Of a stretch of 64,000 nucleotides of DNA, positions 25,922 to 34,903 are shown piece by piece. The notes below the pieces were generated by a model that was given only the letters and a program-made list of their open reading frames with translations, did not search any database and had not been told where the DNA came from. The stretch lies in NCBI RefSeq assembly GCF_010998615.1, contig NZ_JAAEAH010000014.1:57454-121453 (forward strand), given 5' to 3'. This DNA comes from Myxococcus sp. CA023. Lineage in GTDB: Bacteria; Myxococcota; Myxococcia; Myxococcales; Myxococcaceae. Within the stretch, counting starts at the first letter, position 1. Every line of letters begins with the position of its first letter. The translations under genes were made by a program, and so were the position numbers.

Positions 25922-27814
25922 ATGCGGCTCGTGAAGCTCGGGCTTGCCAGTGTGAACACCACCGTGGGGTCCTTCACCCGGAACACGGACAAGGCGCTGG
26001 CGTTGGCGGGGAAGATGGCGGCGGAGGGCGTCACGCTGGGCGTCTTCCAGGAGCAGCTCATCGCCGGCTACCCGGCCGAGGACATGGTGCAGTGGCAGGG
26101 CTTCATGGACCGCCAGTGGCCGGAGCTGGAGCGCTTCGCGCGTGAGACGGCGCCCTTGCCCACCGTCTTCGTGGTGGGCGTGGGCGTGGCCCACCAGGGA
26201 CTGCGCCTCAACTGCGCGGCGGTGGTGGCCGGTGGTCGCATCCTGGGTCTGGTCCCCAAGGAGAAGCTGCCCACCTACAGCGTCTTCTACGAGGCGCGCA
26301 CCTTCGGCCGCGGTCAGCCGGGCATGGCGGAGGTCCACCGGGGCGTGCCGCTGGGGGACTACTTGTTCCGCTTCGACTTCGGCGTGGTGTCCCCGGAGGT
26401 GTGTGAGGACATCTGGAGCGCGGACGGCCCCATGCGGCGGCGCACGTACTCCGGCGCGGAGCTGGTGGTGAACCTGTCCGCGTCGCCCTTCCGGCTGGGC
26501 TTCGTGGAGACGCGGCGCGAGCTCATCGCCACCCGCGCGGCGGACCACCAGTGCACCATTGCCTACAGCAACGCGGTGGGCAGCAACGACGGCCTCATCT
26601 TCGACGGCGGCGGCTTCCTCAACCAGAACGGCCGCCACGTCATGGAGACGCCGCGCTTCCAGGAAGGCTACGCGGCGGCGGTGGTGGACCTGGACCGCAC
26701 CCTGCGCCTGCGCGCCGAGGCCACCACCTGGCGCGTGGACCGCGAGTCATGGCTGGCGCAAGGCGGCCAGGCGGTGCCGGTGCTGGACTGCACCCAGGTG
26801 GTGCACACGAAGCGCGACGCGCTGACGTATCCGGTGCCTCCCCACCGCAGCTTCTTCCTGCCGTCTCCGGACACGCGCCGCACCGCGCGGGATGCGCTGT
26901 GCGAGGACATCCTGGACGCGCTCTCCCTGGGCGTGGGCGACTACTTCGAGAAGACGCGCGCCTTCAAGGTGCTGGGCATCGCGCTGTCGGGTGGACGGGA
27001 CTCGCTGCTGACGCTGCTCATCGCGCACCGCTACGCGAAGCGCGCGCGGCCGGAGAACCCCGGCTCGCTCATCCAGGCCTTCTACATGCCCAGCCGCTAC
27101 TCCAGCGACGCCACGCGCGACGCGGCGGAGACGATTGCGCGCGAGCTGGGCGTGGCCTTCCAGGTGGTGTCCATCGACGAGGCCTTCGAGCGCGAGCGCG
27201 CCGTCGCGAAGACGATGCTGGGCGGCAAGGACGTTACGCCGATTACCGAGCAGAACATCCAGGCCCGCCTGCGCGCCCAGCGCATGTGGAACTGGAGCAA
27301 CTCCTGCGGCGGACTCTTCCTGCAGACGGGCAACATGAGCGAGAAGTCCGTGGGCTACACCACCATCGGGGGGGACCTCATGGGCGCGCTGGCCGTCATC
27401 GCCAACGTCCCGAAGACGGTGGTGATGTACCTGCTCGACTACCTCCAGGACACGACGGGCTATGAGGGCATCCGCAAGGTGCTCGCCAAGCCCGCGGGGC
27501 CGGAGCTGGCGCATGACCAGGTGGGCGAAGAGGAGTTGATGCCCTTCCCCATCCTCGACGCCTGCTTCTACCTGTACGGCAGTGAGAAGCTGACGCCCGC
27601 CGAAATCCTCCAGGCGCTCACCGCCATGTTCCCGGAGGTGGCGGCATCCCGGCTGAGCGGCTACGTGGAGAAGTTCGTCCGCCTCTTTCAGCAGTCCATC
27701 TACAAGTGGGTGCAGTCACCGCTGTCGCTCCACATCGGCAACCTGGACCTGGACCGGGAGCGCGCGTTGCAACTGCCCGTCGTCACCGGCACGGAGTGGA
27801 TGCGGCAGGGGTAG
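25922..27814 (+). CDS. nadE: glutamine-dependent NAD+ synthetase
   Basis: A 630-residue two-domain enzyme that makes NAD+ from nicotinate adenine dinucleotide, ATP and glutamine. Residues 1-~290 are the nitrilase-type glutaminase: Glu in GVFQEQLIAGYP, Lys in VPKEKLPTYS, Cys in VSPEVCEDIWS. The C-terminal half is the synthetase with the P-loop ALSGGRDSLLTLL, LQTGNMSEKSVGYTTIGGDL and an ammonia-tunnel region. The length is within the range of the long glutamine-dependent NadE type. The ATG at 25922 follows GGGACGGGAGC. A single-gene unit as far as visible. Confidence 0.9.
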   Translation: MRLVKLGLASVNTTVGSFTRNTDKALALAGKMAAEGVTLGVFQEQLIAGYPAEDMVQWQGFMDRQWPELERFARETAPLPTVFVVGVGVAHQGLRLNCAAVVAGGRILGLVPKEKLPTYSVFYEARTFGRGQPGMAEVHRGVPLGDYLFRFDFGVVSPEVCEDIWSADGPMRRRTYSGAELVVNLSASPFRLGFVETRRELIATRAADHQCTIAYSNAVGSNDGLIFDGGGFLNQNGRHVMETPRFQEGYAAAVVDLDRTLRLRAEATTWRVDRESWLAQGGQAVPVLDCTQVVHTKRDALTYPVPPHRSFFLPSPDTRRTARDALCEDILDALSLGVGDYFEKTRAFKVLGIALSGGRDSLLTLLIAHRYAKRARPENPGSLIQAFYMPSRYSSDATRDAAETIARELGVAFQVVSIDEAFERERAVAKTMLGGKDVTPITEQNIQARLRAQRMWNWSNSCGGLFLQTGNMSEKSVGYTTIGGDLMGALAVIANVPKTVVMYLLDYLQDTTGYEGIRKVLAKPAGPELAHDQVGEEELMPFPILDACFYLYGSEKLTPAEILQALTAMFPEVAASRLSGYVEKFVRLFQQSIYKWVQSPLSLHIGNLDLDRERALQLPVVTGTEWMRQG

Positions 27815-27979
27815 CACGCTGCCATCCGCTGCCCGCATCGCGCAGGTGTGGGCAGTCCTCCACGCCCGGTGGCCTGCCCCCCGGGCAATTACCCCCGGGG
27901 GTGAGTGCCGTCTCCGCGCCTTGCCGGACGTCGCGCGGGAAACAACCTTCATGTCTGCCACTCGACGACGGAGGCATGG

Positions 27980-29155
27980 ATGAAAGCGAAGATTCTGGCG
28001 GGCGCCGTTGCGGCGCTCATGTACGGAGGCGTTGCTGTTGCCGATGACGGCGACTGCCCGCCACCGCAGGCCAGCACCAGCCAGAGCCAGCAGGGCGCGA
28101 TGGTGGCCCAGGCACAGCAGGAAGACCTGGGCGGTGATGACCTGCTGCAGGAGGACGACACCATCATCCTGGAGACGGAGCCCGTTCCCGACGTCTCCGG
28201 TCAGCAGTCGCAGGACAGCATGGGCATCGGCGGCAGTGGCCAGGAGGGCATGGACGACGCAGCCCTCGGCGGCAGCGGCCAGCAGCCCTCGAACGCGCAG
28301 GGCGAGGTCTACATGAACGTGCCCGTCCGCTGCGAGCCGGTGGGCCAGCAGGGCACGGGCGGCAGCGGCCAGGAGTCCATGACGCCGCCTCCCGCCGCGC
28401 CCCAGGGCACGCATGACAGCGAGCAGCTCGTGGTGCCGCCGGCGCCGCCGTTGGGCACGGGCGGCAGCGGGCAGCCTTCCTCGGAGCCTGTCTACCCGGA
28501 GCCGGAGTCCGCGTACCCGCCTCCGGAGTCCGCCACGGGCGGTAGCGGCATCGCCACGACGCCGCCTCCCTCCAACTTCCAGCCGTCGGCCGAGCGCGCC
28601 GAGCCGATGGAAGTGAAGAAGCACGAGGACAAGGACAAGATGAAAGGCCTCTCGGTGATGCTGGGCGGTGGTGTGGAGGGATACACCGGCGCGCTGGCTC
28701 CGCAGCTCAGCCCCGGTGCCACCGCGGGCGTTCGTGCCGCCATCAAGCCGTCCAAGGTGCTGGGCCTCGAGCTGGGCTACACCGGCGCGCTGAACAACAT
28801 CCGCCACGCGGAGACGGGCGCGAGCGGACCGGACCTCGTGCGTAACGGTGGTCAGGCTGTCCTGACGCTGGGCATCGCGCCCACGGCGTGGCAGCCGTAC
28901 CTGCTGGGCGGCATCGGTATCAACGACTACAACTTCCGAGGCGGTGAGTCCCTGGGGTACCGCGATGACACCGTGGGCAACGTGCCCGCGGGCTTGGGGC
29001 TGCGAGGCCACGTGGGCCACTTCGTCGTGGACGCGCGCGCCAACTACAACTTCCTCTTCGACAAGGACTTCGCCCCGGGCATCGATCGCGGCGGCGGTGA
29101 CTTCGAGGGAGGCGGCAGCTACCAGGGCACGGTCAGCGTCGGCGGTACCTTCTGA
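27980..29155 (+). CDS. outer membrane beta-barrel protein with Gly-Gly-Ser-Gly repeat linker
   Basis: A 391-residue exported protein. The signal peptide (MKAKILAGAVAALMYGG...) is cleaved near AVAD. Residues ~25-215 are a disordered Gln/Pro/Glu-rich stretch that carries five GGSGQ-type units. The last ~170 residues form an OmpA/OmpX-like eight-stranded barrel (MLGGGVEGYTGAL, GLELGYTGALNN, AWQPYLLGGIGIND, GHFVVDARANYNFLF) ending in VGGTF with a C-terminal phenylalanine, the signal for BAM-dependent insertion. The start has a GGAGG site. Similar myxobacterial proteins are structural or adhesion components; no specific role can be read. Confidence 0.75.
   Translation: MKAKILAGAVAALMYGGVAVADDGDCPPPQASTSQSQQGAMVAQAQQEDLGGDDLLQEDDTIILETEPVPDVSGQQSQDSMGIGGSGQEGMDDAALGGSGQQPSNAQGEVYMNVPVRCEPVGQQGTGGSGQESMTPPPAAPQGTHDSEQLVVPPAPPLGTGGSGQPSSEPVYPEPESAYPPPESATGGSGIATTPPPSNFQPSAERAEPMEVKKHEDKDKMKGLSVMLGGGVEGYTGALAPQLSPGATAGVRAAIKPSKVLGLELGYTGALNNIRHAETGASGPDLVRNGGQAVLTLGIAPTAWQPYLLGGIGINDYNFRGGESLGYRDDTVGNVPAGLGLRGHVGHFVVDARANYNFLFDKDFAPGIDRGGGDFEGGGSYQGTVSVGGTF
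28229..28555 (+). repeat. five dispersed GGSG(Q) coding repeats
   Basis: Copies of GGCGGCAGCGGCCAG or close variants begin at 28229, 28268, 28358, 28460 and 28538, all in frame, encoding GGSGQE, GGSGQQ, GGSGQE, GGSGQP and GGSGIA. Spacing is irregular (39 to 102 bases), so this is a decayed or modular linker repeat and not a tandem satellite. Confidence 0.7.
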
Positions 29156-29305
29156 CGCGAAGACGAAGCCCCAGGTGGTTTGAGCAGGAATCGGTGGCGC
29201 GGTGCCCGGTAGCCAACGGGCCCGCGCCGCTGTGTTTTCCAGGGGGGCACGGGCGCCGAGGTCGCGCTAAGGTGCCGTCCTTTCACGCGGTCAGAGGAGC
29301 GTTGG

Positions 29306-29629
29306 ATGGGTTTGAATGTGGAAGACGTGAAGGTGGGCACCGGCACGGAGGCGACGGCCGGCAAGTCCGTCACCGTGCACTACGTGGGGACGCTGACCAG
29401 CGGCTCCAAGTTCGATAGCAGCCGGGACCGGGGCCAGGGCTTCACGTTCCGCCTGGGCGCCGGGCAGGTCATCGAGGGTTGGGACAAGGGCGTGGCCGGT
29501 ATGAAGGTGGGCGGCGTGCGCAAGCTCACCATCCCGCCGGAGATGGGATATGGCGCGCGAGGGTTCCCGCCCGTTATTCCCCCCAACTCCACCCTGCTTT
29601 TCGAGGTGGAGCTCCTGGACGTTCGTTGA
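29306..29629 (+). CDS. FKBP-type peptidyl-prolyl cis-trans isomerase
   Basis: A 107-residue single-domain FKBP with all the usual landmarks: [52 protein letters not shown] and [13 protein letters not shown] at the C-terminus. The active-site Tyr, Asp, Phe, Trp and Phe are present. There is no signal peptide, so it acts in the cytoplasm on prolyl bonds. A GGAG site lies eight bases before the ATG. The thioredoxin gene follows 13 bases later, so the two form a protein-folding pair. Confidence 0.93.
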   Translation: MGLNVEDVKVGTGTEATAGKSVTVHYVGTLTSGSKFDSSRDRGQGFTFRLGAGQVIEGWDKGVAGMKVGGVRKLTIPPEMGYGARGFPPVIPPNSTLLFEVELLDVR

Positions 29630-29642
29630 AAGCGAGGACCTG

Positions 29643-30020
29643 ATGGCGGCGGTCGAAATCACCAAGGACAACTTCAAGGAGACGGTGTCCAAGGAGGGCA
29701 TCGTCATCCTGGACTGGTGGGCGTCGTGGTGCGGCCCCTGCCGTGCCTTCGCACCCATCTTCGAGCAGACCTCGAACAAACATCCGGACATTGTCTTCGG
29801 GAAGATTGATACGGATGCCCAGCAGGAGCTGTCCGGGGCGTTCGAGATTCGCTCCATTCCCACGCTCATGGTGTTTCGTGACGGGATTCTCCTGTTCGAG
29901 CAGCCCGGAGCGCTGCCGGCCGCCGCGCTGGAGGACCTGCTCAAGCAGGTGAAGGCCCTGGACATGGAGCAGGTCCGCAAGGAAGTCGCCGCCAAGCGCG
30001 GTGAGCCGTCGCAGGCCTGA
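29643..30020 (+). CDS. thioredoxin
   Basis: A 125-residue thioredoxin with the WCGPC redox centre at residues 29-33 (WWASWCGPCR), cis-proline in RSIPTLMVF and a full alpha/beta fold. It is about 15 residues longer than E. coli TrxA because of a charged helical C-terminus (residues ~103-125). No signal peptide. The ATG at 29643 comes just after a GAGGACC site. It is probably co-transcribed with the FKBP gene. Confidence 0.92.
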   Translation: MAAVEITKDNFKETVSKEGIVILDWWASWCGPCRAFAPIFEQTSNKHPDIVFGKIDTDAQQELSGAFEIRSIPTLMVFRDGILLFEQPGALPAAALEDLLKQVKALDMEQVRKEVAAKRGEPSQA

Positions 30021-30214
30021 CGGCTGTTACCAGGTGCTGGGTGGGGGGCCGGTGGCATGTTCGCCGCCGGCCACCCGCTGCGTTTCAGGCCCGTGCACCT
30101 GGGGTCCTGGAACGTGAGGGCCCCGGGGTGTGTTGTCGGAGCGTGGCTCGCATCGGTCAGGCCCGGATGGGTCGGCCAGTGGGGCCGCGTATTCCCGCCT
30201 CGCACCTGGATTCG

Positions 30215-31450
30215 ATGCCGCATTCCGTTATTCGAGACGCCCCGGGTGAGGACGCGCCGCGCGCGCGCATCCTCCTGGTGGACGACACGCCCGCCAACCT
30301 GCTGTCCCTGGAAGCCATCCTGGAGCCGCTTCGCCAGGAGCTGGTGCTGGCCCGCTCCGGCGAGGAGGCGCTGCGCGAGCTGCTGCGAGGAGAGTTCGCC
30401 TGCATCCTCATGGACGTGCAGATGCCAGGGCTGGATGGGCTGGAGACGGCGCGCCTCATCCGGGCGCGTGAGCGCACGCGCTACCTGCCCATCCTCTTCA
30501 TCACCGCGTTGAGCCGCGAGGCGGCCTTCGTCACCCGGGGCTACGCCCAGGGCGCGGTGGACTACCTGCTCAAGCCCGTGGACCCGGACATCCTGCGCTC
30601 CAAGGTGCGGGTCTTCGTGGCGCTGTATCTTCGCGGCGAGCAGGTGAAGCGGCAGGCGGTGGAGCTCGCGGAGCGGCGCCAGGCCGAGGAAGCGGCGCAG
30701 CGCGCCTCCGAGCTGGAGCAGCAGCTCATGGGCATCGTCGGCCACGACATCCGCACGCCCCTCTCTGTCGTGCTGACGACGGCGAAGAGTCAGCTCGCCA
30801 GTGGCGCGTTGGAGCCGGCGCAGCAGAAGGCGTTCGAGCGGGTGGCGCGCAGCGGCGAGCGCATCCAGCACATCGTGGACCTGCTCATGGACTTCACCCG
30901 CTCGCGGCTGGGGGGCGGCATCCCCGTCGTGCCTCGGGCGGGCGACCTCAACGAGCTGTGCCGCGAGGTGGCGGACGAAATGCAGGTGGCCCGGCCGGGC
31001 CGCATCATCCGGTGCGACTTCTCACGCGACAGCCTGCACGGCGTCTGGGACCTGGAGCGCATGGAGCAGGTGGTGGCCAACCTGCTGGACAACGCCTTGA
31101 AGTACAGCCCGGAGCCGTCCGCCGTCCGCCTCTCCACCTGGGAGAAGCCGGACGCCGTCTTCCTGGAGGTCCACAACGAGGGCGCGCCGATTCCTCGCTC
31201 GCTGCTGCCGCACCTGTTCGAGCCCTTCCAACGGGGCGAGGACTCGCGGGAGCGGGCCCGCTCCAGCCTGGGCCTGGGGCTCTACATCGCCCGGGCCGTC
31301 GTGGAAGCGCACCGGGGGCGGCTGACGGTCCGTTCCTCGGAAGCCGAGGGCACCACCTTCCGGCTCTGCCTGCCCCGGCGGGCGGACGCGCGGTTGCCTG
31401 CCGGCAGTGCGAGCGACGCGGGGACCTCCCCCGCGCCCATGACGGCGTGA
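30215..31450 (+). CDS. receiver-histidine kinase hybrid (REC at the N-terminus)
   Basis: A 411-residue soluble protein: a receiver domain (residues ~15-135, phospho-acceptor Asp67 in ILMDVQMPGLDG, Lys in LLKPVDP), a short coiled coil, HisKA with His177 (IVGHDIRTPLSV) and a HATPase domain (NLLDNALKYSP, SLGLGLYIARA). The receiver comes before the kinase, as in many myxobacterial orphan kinases, so an upstream kinase probably controls it. The ATG at 30215 lies at the beginning of the receiver; a longer opening upstream lacks domain content. Confidence 0.85.
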   Translation: MPHSVIRDAPGEDAPRARILLVDDTPANLLSLEAILEPLRQELVLARSGEEALRELLRGEFACILMDVQMPGLDGLETARLIRARERTRYLPILFITALSREAAFVTRGYAQGAVDYLLKPVDPDILRSKVRVFVALYLRGEQVKRQAVELAERRQAEEAAQRASELEQQLMGIVGHDIRTPLSVVLTTAKSQLASGALEPAQQKAFERVARSGERIQHIVDLLMDFTRSRLGGGIPVVPRAGDLNELCREVADEMQVARPGRIIRCDFSRDSLHGVWDLERMEQVVANLLDNALKYSPEPSAVRLSTWEKPDAVFLEVHNEGAPIPRSLLPHLFEPFQRGEDSRERARSSLGLGLYIARAVVEAHRGRLTVRSSEAEGTTFRLCLPRRADARLPAGSASDAGTSPAPMTA

Positions 31451-31460
31451 CGCGCCGTCA
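31440..31460. terminator. convergent hairpin around the kinase stop codon
   Basis: TGACGGCG (31440-31447) and CGCCGTCA (31453-31460) form a perfect eight-pair stem; the five-base loop TGACG includes the stop codon of the receiver-kinase gene, and the stem's right arm contains the stop of the convergent lipoprotein gene. No T tract. Confidence 0.45.
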
Positions 31461-32345
31461 CTTCACCACGGTGCAGACGCCGCCGCCGTTGAGGTGGGCC
31501 TGATCCACCACGCTCTGGGTGATGAACTCCTGGAGCGTGCGCACGTCGAACGCGCCAGGCTGATAGATGACGGGCTGGCCCTGGGCGTCGCGCAGCTCGT
31601 TGCCGTCGCGGCCCCGGAGGTCGGTGAGCTCCTGCGTGGCGAGCCCCTCGGGGGTGATGACGTAGTCCTCGCCCGCGGTGGCGGCGATGGCTTCGAAGCG
31701 CAACTGCACGCCCCGGTGCGTGCCCAGCCTGTCATAGAACATGTGCTCGGCGTGGATGGTGACCTCGGGCCGGGCCACGGAGCCCTCGGGGACGATGATG
31801 CCCTGCGTTCCGTCCGCGCCGTTGATGCAGTTGTTCATCAGCGCGTTGACGGGGAAGCCCATGCGGAAGCGCAGCACGGGCTCGTTCTGCTTCGTCGCGT
31901 GGCCTTCCACGAAGTAGCTGAAGCCGCGCTCGCGCATCATCGCGAGGTCCTCCGCGGAGACCTGCCCGTCCGCCAGCTCGGTGCGCGCTTCGGGCGGGCT
32001 CACCCGGAAGCCCACGTCCCAGCGGCCCGCCGGAACGCCCGTCAATTCCACCAGGGGGATGTCGCCCTTCTGCACGTCCACCAGCACGTGGCGGCTGCTG
32101 CTGTGGGTTTCGCCAGAAGCGGAGGTGAGGGTGATGTCGCCCAGCGACACCAGGTAGCGGGTGAACTGGATGGACCAGCCATCCTGGAAGAGCGTGTCCG
32201 GGAGTCCACGCTGCGTGCCATCACCCCCGCTCATCGTGACCTGGACGTCGCCCGTGGCCACGTTGTCACAGGCCGTGCCCGCCAGGCCCCATGCCACCAG
32301 GGCCGCGCACCACCACTTCCGGGACTGCCGCCGCTTCGTGTTCAT
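31458..32345 (-). CDS. envelope lipoprotein flanking the TonB receptor, GW family copy A
   Basis: A 295-residue exported protein (basic start, hydrophobic segment, GTAC with Cys26). I do not recognise a named family with confidence; a distant link to MbnP-type copper proteins is possible. It resembles the lipoprotein at 34900: both have DGW/TGW followed by an amphipathic strand (residues 55-75), a short G-x-I strand, and later GHATKQNEPVLRFRMGFP against GTASRQETHVPFRVALDF. It contains several His residues and two C-terminal-half cysteines. Element A lies 12 bases upstream of its ATG, with a TTGACT box beyond, so a near-leaderless repressible promoter is likely. Confidence 0.7.
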   Translation of the reverse strand: MNTKRRQSRKWWCAALVAWGLAGTACDNVATGDVQVTMSGGDGTQRGLPDTLFQDGWSIQFTRYLVSLGDITLTSASGETHSSSRHVLVDVQKGDIPLVELTGVPAGRWDVGFRVSPPEARTELADGQVSAEDLAMMRERGFSYFVEGHATKQNEPVLRFRMGFPVNALMNNCINGADGTQGIIVPEGSVARPEVTIHAEHMFYDRLGTHRGVQLRFEAIAATAGEDYVITPEGLATQELTDLRGRDGNELRDAQGQPVIYQPGAFDVRTLQEFITQSVVDQAHLNGGGVCTVVK

Positions 32346-32356
32346 GCAATAGATGG

Positions 32357-32376
32357 TTAATTGCAACTTGGTTGCG
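32357..32376 (-). promoter_or_regulatory. shared 20-base element, site A (divergent promoter region)
   Basis: Read on the minus strand: CGCAACCAAGTTGCAATTAA. The core GCAAC-CAA-GTTGC is a perfect inverted repeat. It lies 12 bases from the lipoprotein start on the left and 100 bases from the receptor start on the right, so it can control both. It matches sites B, C and D (see their entries) under the pattern YGCAAYYAAGWTNCRWTTRM. Confidence 0.65.
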
Positions 32377-32476
32377 AGTCAATCGAGGTGTGGTGTATCT
32401 GGGGTGTGGATGCAACCCGGATGCATAAAGTCCGCCCCTGGGCGGGCTGCTCCGGAACCGAGAGAGGTCATCACCC

Positions 32477-34903
32477 GTGTGGATTCCGACTCTGGTGCTC
32501 TGCGTGCTGAGCGCCACGGGCGAGTTGCCTGTGACTCCACCCGTTCCGCTGGATGCGCCTGGGCCCGTGCTGCCCACGGAGGTGCCTCCGCCCGAGGTGC
32601 CCGTCACCGTCCTGCTGCGGCTCACCATCGACCGCGAGGGCGAGGTGTCCCAGGTGGAGGTGCGGCAGTCCGCTGGCGTGGCGTTTGATCGCGCCGCGAT
32701 GAGTGCCGCGCTGCGCTGGCGGTTCCAGCCGGCACGGCGCGGCGAAGAAGCCATCGACGTGCGGGTGGATGTGCCCGTCACCTTCGTGCCGCCGGTGCAT
32801 GGCCACCACATCGAGCCCGTGGCTTACTCCACCACGGTCCGTGGTGCCTCCCAGGCACCGCTGCCGGTCGCCGTGGGCGACTTCCACATTCCGGTGGGAC
32901 AGCTCGCGGACGTGCCGCGCCGCTCGGCGTCGGACCTGATGTTGCTGGCGCCCGGCGTCATGCTGGCCAACCACGGCGGCGAGGGCCACGCGGAGAGCAT
33001 CTACATCCGAGGCTTCGACGCGGGGGAGGGCAAGGACGTGGAGTTGCGCCTCAACGGCGTTCCCCTCAACGAGGTGTCCCACGCGCATGGCCACGGCTAC
33101 GCGGACACGTACTTCATCATCCCGGAGCTGGTGGAGTCCCTGCGCGTCACCGAGGGGCCCTATGACCCATCCCAAGGCGACTTCGGCGTGGCGGGCACGG
33201 TGGAGTACCAGCTCGGGCTGGCGCGGCGCGGCCTGACCGCGTCCCTCTCCACGGGCAGCTACGCCGCGCGGCGGCTGTCCCTGCTCTGGGGGCCGCCGGA
33301 GGCCAGTGAGGCCACCTTCGTGGGACTGCTGCTGCGTCAGGGCCACGGCTTCGGCCCCAACCGCTCCTACGCCAACGCGGGCATCATGGCGCAGGTGGAG
33401 CTGCGCGTCGGCGACGAGTCACGGCTGCGCCTGTTCGGCACCAGCTATGGCTCGCGCTTCGCATCGCCGGGCGTGGTGCGGGAGACGGACGTGGTGGACT
33501 CCCGGATGCCGTGCGCTCCAGATTCGGACTCGCAGTTCTTCTGCTCCTACGGCCCCAACCAGGGCGGCGCGGGGCAGCGCCACATCCTCTCCGCTGAACT
33601 CCAGTCACGGCTGAAGCGCGGCGGGCGCTTCGTCCAGCAGGGCTACGTCATCCTGCGGCAGACGCGCATCCGCGACAACTTCACGGGCTTCCTGCTGGAC
33701 ACCACCCCGCCGGACGGAGGGAGCCAGCGCGGTGACAACACGGAAGGGTACTACCGCGGCTCCACCATGGGCCTGCGAGGCCGCTACACCCCGGGACTGA
33801 CGCTGTTGGGACAGCCGCAGCCGCTGGAGCTCGGCTACGTGGCCCGCTACGACGACGTGCGCACGCGCTCGCGCCGGCTGAGGGACAGCGGCGGTGTGCC
33901 CTACGCCACCGTCTTCGACAACCAGGTGCGCACCACGAACCTGGGGGCCTACGCCTCGTTGCGAGTCGCCCCCGTGTCGTGGCTCACCCTGCGTGGCGGC
34001 GTGCGCCTGGACACCTTCCTCTTCGGTGTGGATGACCACAACCGGCCCACCGAGGACCGCGATGGTCCCCGCCTCCCCGACGAGTCCCTGGAGGCCTACG
34101 GCTTCTTCGCCAGTCCGCGTGCCTCCGCCGAGCTTCGCCTGACGCCCCGGCTCACCTGGCTCACCAGCGCGGGCCTGGGCGCGCGCTCCAGCGACGCCGC
34201 CGCACTGTCCGACGCGGAACTGGCGCCCTACGCCCGCGTGGCCTCGGGCGAGACGGGACTGGGCTGGCGGCTGGACGGGCCGCTGGCGCTGGAGGCACGC
34301 GGCGCCTTCTTCGCCACGCGCGTGTCGCAGGACTTCGTGTTCGACGAGACGGTGGGCCGCAACCAGCCCGTGGGCGCATCGCAGCGGTTGGGCGCCTTCG
34401 TCAGCGCGCGCGGGACGCTGCAGGACCGTGTGGACATCCAGGCCTCGCTGGCCTGGGCGCGCGCCACGCTGCCGGTGCCCGGGGCCTCGGCGTGGAAGCT
34501 GTGGGACGGGACGGTGATGCCCTACATCCCGGAGCTGCTGGGCCGCGTGGATGCGTCGCTGCGAGGCACCACCCGCGTCGCGGGTCAGCAGGTGGACTGG
34601 AACGTGGCCCTGGGACACAGCGCCATCGGCCCCCGGCCCCTGCCGTTGGACCGCTACAGCGCGCCCATCTTCCTGTTCGACGTGGGCACACGGGCCCGGT
34701 GGAAGGCGGTGGAGGTGGGCCTGTCCGTGGAGAACCTGCTCGACACGCGCTGGCGCGAGTCGGAGTTCAACTACGTGTCCAACTTCCGCGGCCCGGAGGC
34801 GCCCCCGTCGCTGATGGCCACCCGTCACTTCACCGCGGGCGCGCCCCGCACCTTCATGGGCACGCTCACCCTGCACCTGGACCTCCAGGAGGACTCGCCA
34901 TGA
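32477..34903 (+). CDS. TonB-dependent receptor with N-terminal TonB-like domain
   Basis: An 808-residue outer membrane receptor, GTG start at 32477. After a signal segment and a Pro-rich stretch, residues ~43-105 form a TonB C-terminal-like domain (VTVLLRLTIDREGEVSQVEV, AALRWRFQPAR). The plug follows (~140-255: IYIRGFDAGEGKDVELRLNG), then a 22-strand-type barrel that ends in LTLHLDLQEDSP. The plug has His clusters HGHH (109-111) and SHAHGHGYAD (H202, H204, H206), which point to a metal or metal-chelate substrate. Its 3' end overlaps the next gene as ATGA. Substrate import is energised by the inner-membrane ExbB-ExbD-TonB system. Confidence 0.82.
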   Translation: MWIPTLVLCVLSATGELPVTPPVPLDAPGPVLPTEVPPPEVPVTVLLRLTIDREGEVSQVEVRQSAGVAFDRAAMSAALRWRFQPARRGEEAIDVRVDVPVTFVPPVHGHHIEPVAYSTTVRGASQAPLPVAVGDFHIPVGQLADVPRRSASDLMLLAPGVMLANHGGEGHAESIYIRGFDAGEGKDVELRLNGVPLNEVSHAHGHGYADTYFIIPELVESLRVTEGPYDPSQGDFGVAGTVEYQLGLARRGLTASLSTGSYAARRLSLLWGPPEASEATFVGLLLRQGHGFGPNRSYANAGIMAQVELRVGDESRLRLFGTSYGSRFASPGVVRETDVVDSRMPCAPDSDSQFFCSYGPNQGGAGQRHILSAELQSRLKRGGRFVQQGYVILRQTRIRDNFTGFLLDTTPPDGGSQRGDNTEGYYRGSTMGLRGRYTPGLTLLGQPQPLELGYVARYDDVRTRSRRLRDSGGVPYATVFDNQVRTTNLGAYASLRVAPVSWLTLRGGVRLDTFLFGVDDHNRPTEDRDGPRLPDESLEAYGFFASPRASAELRLTPRLTWLTSAGLGARSSDAAALSDAELAPYARVASGETGLGWRLDGPLALEARGAFFATRVSQDFVFDETVGRNQPVGASQRLGAFVSARGTLQDRVDIQASLAWARATLPVPGASAWKLWDGTVMPYIPELLGRVDASLRGTTRVAGQQVDWNVALGHSAIGPRPLPLDRYSAPIFLFDVGTRARWKAVEVGLSVENLLDTRWRESEFNYVSNFRGPEAPPSLMATRHFTAGAPRTFMGTLTLHLDLQEDSP

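Noticed and set aside
27877..27901. GC-rich hairpin after nadE as a terminator
   Set aside because: The runs of C and G (CCCCCCGGG and CCCCCGGGGG) can pair in several ways, and no T tract follows; not convincing.
29291..30871. A 526-codon minus-strand frame opposite FKBP, thioredoxin and the receiver-kinase
   Set aside because: It runs antisense across three well-supported genes and has no recognisable domain.
33605..34876. A 423-codon minus-strand frame opposite the TonB receptor
   Set aside because: Antisense shadow of a barrel-coding region; its composition is repetitive Ala/Arg/Gly/His.
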